A DNA stretch of 10,809 nt, taken from the NCBI GenBank assembly GCA_046565865.1, contig JBKHXU010000115.1:1-10809 (forward strand), read 5' to 3'. Origin of the DNA: JBKHXU01 sp046565865. Lineage in GTDB: Bacteria > Pseudomonadota > Gammaproteobacteria > Acidiferrobacterales > Sulfurifustaceae. Below, piece after piece: positions 6,283-10,809 of the stretch. How positions within the stretch are numbered: position 1 is the first letter of the stretch; every line of letters starts with the position of its first letter. The translations under genes and the position numbers were made by a program. Below the pieces are notes generated by a model. It had not been told where the DNA came from and did not search any database. It saw nothing but the letters and a program-made list of their open reading frames with translations.

Positions 6283-6301
6283 CGACAGGCCGTGCCTGTC
6301 G
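6283..6301 (+). promoter_or_regulatory. Perfect 8-bp hairpin between the CzcI-like and TolC-family genes
   Basis: CGACAGGC-CGT-GCCTGTCG is an exact inverted repeat with a 3-base loop, 22 bases after the upstream stop codon and 43 bases before the next ATG. It is not followed by a run of T, so it is more likely an attenuator, an mRNA-stability or processing element, or an operator than a full terminator. It could set a lower level of pump than of the small leader protein. The role is inferred. Confidence 0.4.
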
Positions 6302-6344
6302 TTCGTCGGTTGTGAGCGGCGCGCGTGCGCCCCTCGGGGGATTC

Positions 6345-7610
6345 ATGTCATTGCTATTGAAAATATTTGTTGCGGCGTGCGGCTGCACGCTGTTGCTGGG
6401 AACGGCTCGCGCTGAGGAATCGACGCGCTGGTCGCTGGAGGCCGCCATCGGCCGCGCGCTCGAGGTCGCCCCGGAAGCGCGGGCGGCCGCGGCCGAGGTC
6501 GCGGCGCGCGCCGGCGAGCTGGCGCAGACGCGTGCCTGGCCCAATCCGCGCGCCGAGGCGCACGTCGGCGATCGCATCAGTCTCGAGAACGATACCAGCG
6601 GCTACGACCTGACGCAGTATGGCTTGGTGCAGCCGCTGCCATTGGCGCGCCGTGGCGCCGAGCCGCGCCAGGCGCAGGCGCAGCTCGACGCGGCCGAGGC
6701 CAAGCGGCTGCACGACCGGCTCAAGCTCGAGGCCGAGGTCGCGCGCACGTTCCATCAATTGCAAGCCGCGACCGCGAAGTGGGAGCTGGCGCGCGAGCGG
6801 TTGCAGGTGGCGGAGCGGTTCGCGAGCGGAGACAGAGACAAAACCGGCGGCGACCGGTTGGTGCGCTATCTTACGCCGCTCGAGCGACTCCGCCTCGGCA
6901 TCATTCACGCTTCCGCGCGCCAAGCGCTCGATACAGCCGAGGGCGAGCTGGCCGAGGCGCGCTCGCATTTTCGCGCCCAGCTCGCGTTGCCCGCGGGTGT
7001 GCCGGTGCCGACCCCGCTGGCGCCGCCGGCGGTACCGGCCGAGCTGTCGATATACGTCGCGCGCCTGGCGCAGCACCCCGGCATGCTCGCCGGCCGTGGC
7101 GCGGTGGCGGCGTCGGAGCAGGGGGTCGCGCTCGCACGCGCCCGCCGCTTCAACGATCCTGAGCTGCGCATCGCGCGCGAGCGTGACATATATGCCGGGC
7201 GCGAGCAGACCGCGACCGTGGTCGGCGTGAGCGTGCAGGTGCCGCTGTGGAATCAACACCGCGGCGACATCGCGCGCGCCGAGGCCGAGGTGGACCAGGC
7301 GCGCGCCGCGCTCGCTGGCGTTGAGCGCGATCTCGCGGCGCAGCTCGCGCAAAGCCACGCGCACCTGCAACACCTCATCGATCAGGCGCTGCACTACCGC
7401 GAGCAGGTGATGGCGCCGACCGACCGCATGTACGCCCTCACCCGCCGCGCCTTCGCCGCCGGCGAGGTGAACGTGCTCACCTTGATCGACGCACACGACA
7501 CGTACTTCGGGGCGCGCGAGCGCTACGTCGAGTTGTCGGAGCAGGCGTGGCGCGAGCTTGCGGCGCTGCGTCTGGCCGCGGGCATATCTGTTCTGGAGGG
7601 TGCGCCATGA
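6345..7610 (+). CDS. TolC/CzcC-family outer-membrane efflux protein
   Basis: This is the outer-membrane channel of a tripartite efflux system. The 421-residue precursor matches the usual CzcC length. The signal peptide ends at ARA (21-23). The mature chain shows the two-fold repeat of the OEP family: long coiled-coil segments at about 105-160 and 190-213, then 305-355 and 359-412. The first beta hairpin contains AWPNPRAEA (64-72), and the second is VGVSVQVPLW (293-302). GEVNVLTLIDA (373-383) is typical of the second half. The ATG at 6345 follows GGGGGA; an in-frame GTG at 6312 would put 11 non-signal residues ahead of the export signal. The stop overlaps the RND gene (ATGA), so the pair is coupled. 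A cysteine at 12 is too near the N-terminus for a lipobox. Confidence 0.88.
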   Translation: MSLLLKIFVAACGCTLLLGTARAEESTRWSLEAAIGRALEVAPEARAAAAEVAARAGELAQTRAWPNPRAEAHVGDRISLENDTSGYDLTQYGLVQPLPLARRGAEPRQAQAQLDAAEAKRLHDRLKLEAEVARTFHQLQAATAKWELARERLQVAERFASGDRDKTGGDRLVRYLTPLERLRLGIIHASARQALDTAEGELAEARSHFRAQLALPAGVPVPTPLAPPAVPAELSIYVARLAQHPGMLAGRGAVAASEQGVALARARRFNDPELRIARERDIYAGREQTATVVGVSVQVPLWNQHRGDIARAEAEVDQARAALAGVERDLAAQLAQSHAHLQHLIDQALHYREQVMAPTDRMYALTRRAFAAGEVNVLTLIDAHDTYFGARERYVELSEQAWRELAALRLAAGISVLEGAP

Positions 7611-10600
7611 TCGCCGCACTGGTTCGTTTCTCACTGGCGCAGCGGCTGCTGCTGGCGCTGCTGACGCTGGCGCTCGCCGGCTTCGGCGTGTGGGCGTTTC
7701 GCGTGGTGCCGATCGACGCGTTTCCCGATATCGCGAGCCCGCAAGTATTGGTGATCGCCAAGGCGCCGGGCATGGCGCCGGCCGAGGTCGAGTCGCGCAT
7801 CACGTTTCCGGTCGAGCTCGAGATGCAGGGCATCGAGCGCCAGACCGTGCTGCGCTCGACCACCAAGTATGCGCTTGCGAGCATCGTCGTCGACTTCGAG
7901 GATGGCACCGACATTTACTGGGCGCGGCAACAGGTGGCGGAGCGCTTGAGCCAGGTGCGCGATCAACTGCCGGACAACATCGAGATCGGTCTTGGGCCGA
8001 TCACGAGTCCGCTCGGCGAGGTGTACATGTATCGCGTCGCCGGCGGCGGGCTGTCCAACCAGGAACTGCGCGGCATCCAGGACTGGGTCATCCGCCCGCG
8101 GCTGCGCACGGTCGACGGCGTGGCCGACGTCAACTCGCTCGGCGGCGAGGTGCGCGCGTTCGAGGTGATGCCGGACCCCGCAAAGCTCCGCGCCTATGGC
8201 CTCGGGCTCGACGAGGTCGAGGCCGCGCTCAAGGCCAACAACCGCAACGCCGGCGGCGACCGCATCAATCGCGACAACGAGATGCTGCTGGTGCGCACCG
8301 AGGGCCGCCTCACCGGGCTCGACGACATCAGGCGCGTGACAGTGACGACGCGCGACGGCGCGCCGGTGCGCGTCGCCGACGTCGCCGATGTACGCATCGG
8401 CCACCTCACGCGCTATGGCGGCGTCACCGCCGATGGCCAGGGCGAGGTGGTGACCGGGCTGGTGCTGCTGCGGCGCGGTGCCAACAGCCGCGCCGTGACC
8501 GAGGGAGTGAAGCGCGAGTTCGCGGAGCTCGCGCCGACGTTGCCCAAGGGCGTAAAGATCATCCCGTTCTACGACCGCGCCGAGCTGGTCGAGGCAGCGG
8601 TCGCGACTGTCGAGACCGCGTTGGCCGAGGCGGTGGTGCTGGTGCTGATCGTGCTCGTGATTCTGCTTGGCAATCTGCGCGCGGCGCTGACAGTGGCGTT
8701 GATCCTGCCGCTGTCGGTGCTTGCGAGCTTCGGCCTCATGTACGCCTTCGGCGTCTCGGCCAACCTCATGTCGCTCGGCGGGCTCGCCATCGCCATCGGT
8801 ATGCTGGTCGACGCCGCGGTCGTCATCGTCGAGAACATTCATACGCAATTGGTGCGCGATCCGTCGGCAAATCGGCTTGAGGTCATCGAGCGCGCCACGC
8901 GCGAGGTGGCGGGGCCGGTGATCGCCGGCATATTGATCATCGTTATCGTGTTCCTGCCGTTGTTCAGTCTCACGGGTCTCGAAGGCAAGATGTTCAAACC
9001 GCTTGCCGTGACCATCTCGCTCGCGCTTGCGGCCTCGCTCGTACTGTCGCTGACTGTGATTCCGGCGGCGGCAAGCCTGCTCATGGCGGCGCACGGGGAG
9101 GAGCGCGAGGCGCGCGTGCTCGTGTGGCTCAAGCGCGGCTACCGGCCGTTGACCGAGTGGGTGCTGGCGCATCGCAAGACCGCGCTCGGCGCGGCGCTGT
9201 TGCTGCTCGCGGGCGCGGGCGCGCTGTTCCCGTTCATCGGCCGCGAATTCATGCCGACGCTGGACGAGGGCACGACCGTCATCATCATCGAGAAGGACCC
9301 GAGCATCTCGCTCGAGGCGTCGCTGGCCATGGACGCCGGCATTCACCGGGCGATGATGAAGCTGCCCGAGGTCACGGGTGTGGTGTCGCGCACCGGCGCG
9401 GACGAGTTGCGGCTCGATCCCATGGGCCTGTACCAGACCGACAACTTCATTCAAACGCGGCCGCGCTCGGAATGGACGCGCGGCCTCGATGAATTCCACG
9501 AGGCGTTGCGCAAGGAGCTCGCGGCGTTCGAGGGTCTGGATATCGCGTTCACCCAGCCGATCGACATGCGCGTGTCGGAGATGATCACCGGCGTGCGCGC
9601 GGCCATGGCGGTCAAGTTGCACGGCGCTGACCTCGCGGTGCTCGAACAAAAGTCGAAAGAGATCGAAGCCCTGCTCGGGCGTATCCCCGGCGCCACCGAC
9701 ATCGTGCGCGCGCCGCTCACCGGGCAGAAATACGTGCAGGTCACGCTGCGCTCGGCCGACCTTGCGCGCTACGGCATGAGCGCCGAGCGCGTGAATCGCG
9801 CCATCGAGATGGGCGTGGCCGGCGCCGAGGTCGCGGAGATCGTCGAGCGCGACCGGCGCACCCCGCTGCTGCTGCGCTACCCTGAGGCCGCGCGCGGCTC
9901 TATAGCGGCGTTGCGCCAACTGCTGATCGAGACGCCGCGCGGCGACAAGGTGCCGCTGCGCGCGCTCGCCGATGTCGACGAGGCCGACGGCCCGGTGCAG
10001 ATCACGCGCGAGGCGGCGAAACGCCAGGTCGTCATCCAGGCGGACGTCGCGGGCCGCGACATGGTGGGTTTCGTCGACGACGTGCGGGCCGCGATCGCGC
10101 GCGACATCGAATTGCCGCAGGGCTATTACGTCAGTTTCGGCGGTCAGTTCGAGAACCAGCAGCGCGCGGCCAAGCGCCTGGCGCTGGTGGTGCCGGTGGC
10201 GGTGGGGTTGATCTTCATGATGCTGTTCACGGTGTTCGGTTCGCTGCGCCAGGCGTTGCTCGTGATCCTGAATATCCCGTTCGCGTTGATCGGCGGCGTC
10301 GTGAGCTTGTATCTCTCCGGCCTCTATCTCTCGGTGCCCGCCTCGGTCGGGTTCATCACGCTGTTCGGCGTCGCGGTATTGAACGGCATCGTCATGGTGA
10401 GCTACTTCAACCAGCTGCGCGCGCGCGGCAGTGCGCTGCTCGATGCCGTGCGCGAGGGTACGCAGCGGCGCCTGCGCCCGGTGCTGATGACGGCGCTGAT
10501 CGCGAGCTTAGGATTGTTGCCGATGCTGCTCGCGACCGGCCCGGGTTCGGAGGTGCAGCGCCCGCTCGCGGTCGTCGTCATCGGCGGCCTGGTGACCTCG

Positions 10601-10672
10601 ACGCTGCTGACGCTGGCGCTGCTGCCGATGCTGTACGCCTGGATCGAAGGACGGGGCAAGGCGCGAGCTTGA
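7607..10672 (+). CDS. Heavy-metal efflux RND pump (CzcA/CusA family)
   Basis: This is the proton-driven inner-membrane pump of a metal efflux system, 1,021 residues, complete. It has 12 predicted membrane segments: one at 12-32, five at about 338-490, one at 524-543 and five at 858-1010. Two large periplasmic loops (33-337 and 544-857) form the porter and docking domains. HME-class signatures include VPIDAFPDI (34-42), GMLVDAAVVIVEN (398-410) with the proton-relay D402 and E409, EFMPTLDEG (547-555) and VLNGIVMVSYFNQLR (924-938). The first Asp of the CzcA DFG motif is replaced (A396-I397-G398), as in CusA. The TM10 motif, however, is CzcA-like and CusA's methionine relay is not clearly kept, so the metal (Zn/Co/Cd/Ni or Cu/Ag) is undecided. 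The ATG at 7607 follows GGAGGG (7595-7600) and overlaps the stop of the channel gene. No adaptor gene is adjacent. Confidence 0.92.
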   Translation: MIAALVRFSLAQRLLLALLTLALAGFGVWAFRVVPIDAFPDIASPQVLVIAKAPGMAPAEVESRITFPVELEMQGIERQTVLRSTTKYALASIVVDFEDGTDIYWARQQVAERLSQVRDQLPDNIEIGLGPITSPLGEVYMYRVAGGGLSNQELRGIQDWVIRPRLRTVDGVADVNSLGGEVRAFEVMPDPAKLRAYGLGLDEVEAALKANNRNAGGDRINRDNEMLLVRTEGRLTGLDDIRRVTVTTRDGAPVRVADVADVRIGHLTRYGGVTADGQGEVVTGLVLLRRGANSRAVTEGVKREFAELAPTLPKGVKIIPFYDRAELVEAAVATVETALAEAVVLVLIVLVILLGNLRAALTVALILPLSVLASFGLMYAFGVSANLMSLGGLAIAIGMLVDAAVVIVENIHTQLVRDPSANRLEVIERATREVAGPVIAGILIIVIVFLPLFSLTGLEGKMFKPLAVTISLALAASLVLSLTVIPAAASLLMAAHGEEREARVLVWLKRGYRPLTEWVLAHRKTALGAALLLLAGAGALFPFIGREFMPTLDEGTTVIIIEKDPSISLEASLAMDAGIHRAMMKLPEVTGVVSRTGADELRLDPMGLYQTDNFIQTRPRSEWTRGLDEFHEALRKELAAFEGLDIAFTQPIDMRVSEMITGVRAAMAVKLHGADLAVLEQKSKEIEALLGRIPGATDIVRAPLTGQKYVQVTLRSADLARYGMSAERVNRAIEMGVAGAEVAEIVERDRRTPLLLRYPEAARGSIAALRQLLIETPRGDKVPLRALADVDEADGPVQITREAAKRQVVIQADVAGRDMVGFVDDVRAAIARDIELPQGYYVSFGGQFENQQRAAKRLALVVPVAVGLIFMMLFTVFGSLRQALLVILNIPFALIGGVVSLYLSGLYLSVPASVGFITLFGVAVLNGIVMVSYFNQLRARGSALLDAVREGTQRRLRPVLMTALIASLGLLPMLLATGPGSEVQRPLAVVVIGGLVTSTLLTLALLPMLYAWIEGRGKARA

Positions 10673-10702
10673 GCAGGCGTTGGGCCGCGCGCACAATGCG
10701 GC

Positions 10703-10809
10703 ATGCGTCTGTGGAGCCTGCACCCGCGATATCTCGATGGCCGCGGATTAGTGGCGCTGTGGCGCGAGGCGCTCCTGGCGCGGAAGGTCTTGGCCGGACG
10801 CACGCGCGG
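10703..10809 (+). CDS. Probable pyrimidine-dimer DNA glycosylase (endonuclease V family), N-terminus only
   Basis: The right edge cuts this gene after 35 codons. The visible start, MRLWSLHPRYLDGRGLVALW followed by REALLARKVL, matches my memory of the opening of small bacterial proteins annotated as pyrimidine-dimer DNA glycosylase/endonuclease V (Pyr_excise family). These cut DNA at UV dimers or are predicted to do so. The ATG at 10703 begins exactly at the family's first residue, but no ribosome site precedes it. It lies 30 bp after the RND pump on the same strand. It could be read from the same transcript, but it is functionally unrelated. The identification rests on a short segment. Confidence 0.6.
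   Translation, partial: MRLWSLHPRYLDGRGLVALWREALLARKVLAGRTR

Noticed and set aside
6312..6344. Upstream GTG start for the TolC-family gene
   Set aside because: It would place 11 residues ahead of a normal signal peptide; the ATG at 6345 starts cleanly with MSLLLK.
6378..6380. Lipobox cysteine (VAAC) in the TolC-family protein
   Set aside because: Cys12 would leave a signal peptide of only 11 residues, too short; the ARA cleavage site at 21-23 fits better.
7631..9919. 762-codon ORF antisense to the RND pump gene
   Set aside because: It mirrors the codon bias of a GC-rich gene with few stop codons in this frame. The product is Arg/His/Gln-rich, has no recognisable domain, and the sense strand encodes a complete pump.

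Overview
This is a strongly GC-rich chromosomal window whose gene content points to a gammaproteobacterium. The evidence is a divergent ppsA/ppsR pair, a Rof-type Rho inhibitor, a sigma-54-type promoter in front of a c-di-GMP enzyme, and a heavy-metal RND efflux operon. The placement is inferred from gene content and protein resemblance; no 16S or tRNA gene is present. I see no insertion sequence, integrase, phage gene, CRISPR array or RNA gene.

Layout. (1) 1-1425: the N-terminal third or less of PEP synthase (ppsA, minus strand, cut by the left edge) diverges from its regulatory kinase/pyrophosphorylase ppsR. The 84-bp gap holds a good ppsA promoter, a perfect 8-3-8 dyad and a weaker ppsR promoter that would give a nearly leaderless mRNA. 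(2) 1489-4093: a near-consensus -24/-12 (RpoN) element drives an 846-residue protein with pseudo-receiver, receiver, PAS, GGDEF and EAL domains. The cyclase, phosphodiesterase and allosteric I-site residues all look intact. (3) 5701-4101, minus strand: a tight cluster of DUF2892 membrane protein, CPXCG zinc-ribbon protein, Rof (GTG start) and an exported metallo-beta-lactamase-fold hydrolase. The last three overlap (14 bp and ATGA), so they look translationally coupled. (4) 5919-10672: a metal-efflux operon with a small exported His-rich CzcI-like protein, a TolC/CzcC-type outer-membrane factor and a CzcA/CusA-type RND pump. The last two overlap by ATGA. The periplasmic adaptor (CzcB) normally found between them is absent from the window. 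(5) 10703 to the right edge: the start of a probable pyrimidine-dimer DNA glycosylase (endonuclease V family).

How the parts work: PpsA and PpsR control the pyruvate-to-PEP step of gluconeogenesis. The GGDEF-EAL protein adjusts c-di-GMP in response to phosphorylation and a PAS signal. The efflux operon exports a divalent or monovalent metal whose identity cannot be fixed from sequence.

Most of the window is ordinary core-type content. The points most worth following are the RpoN promoter on the c-di-GMP gene, two mutually exclusive hairpins over the start codon of the metal-operon leader gene, the missing adaptor gene, and the overlapping CPXCG-Rof-hydrolase cassette. I found no convincing wholly new system.
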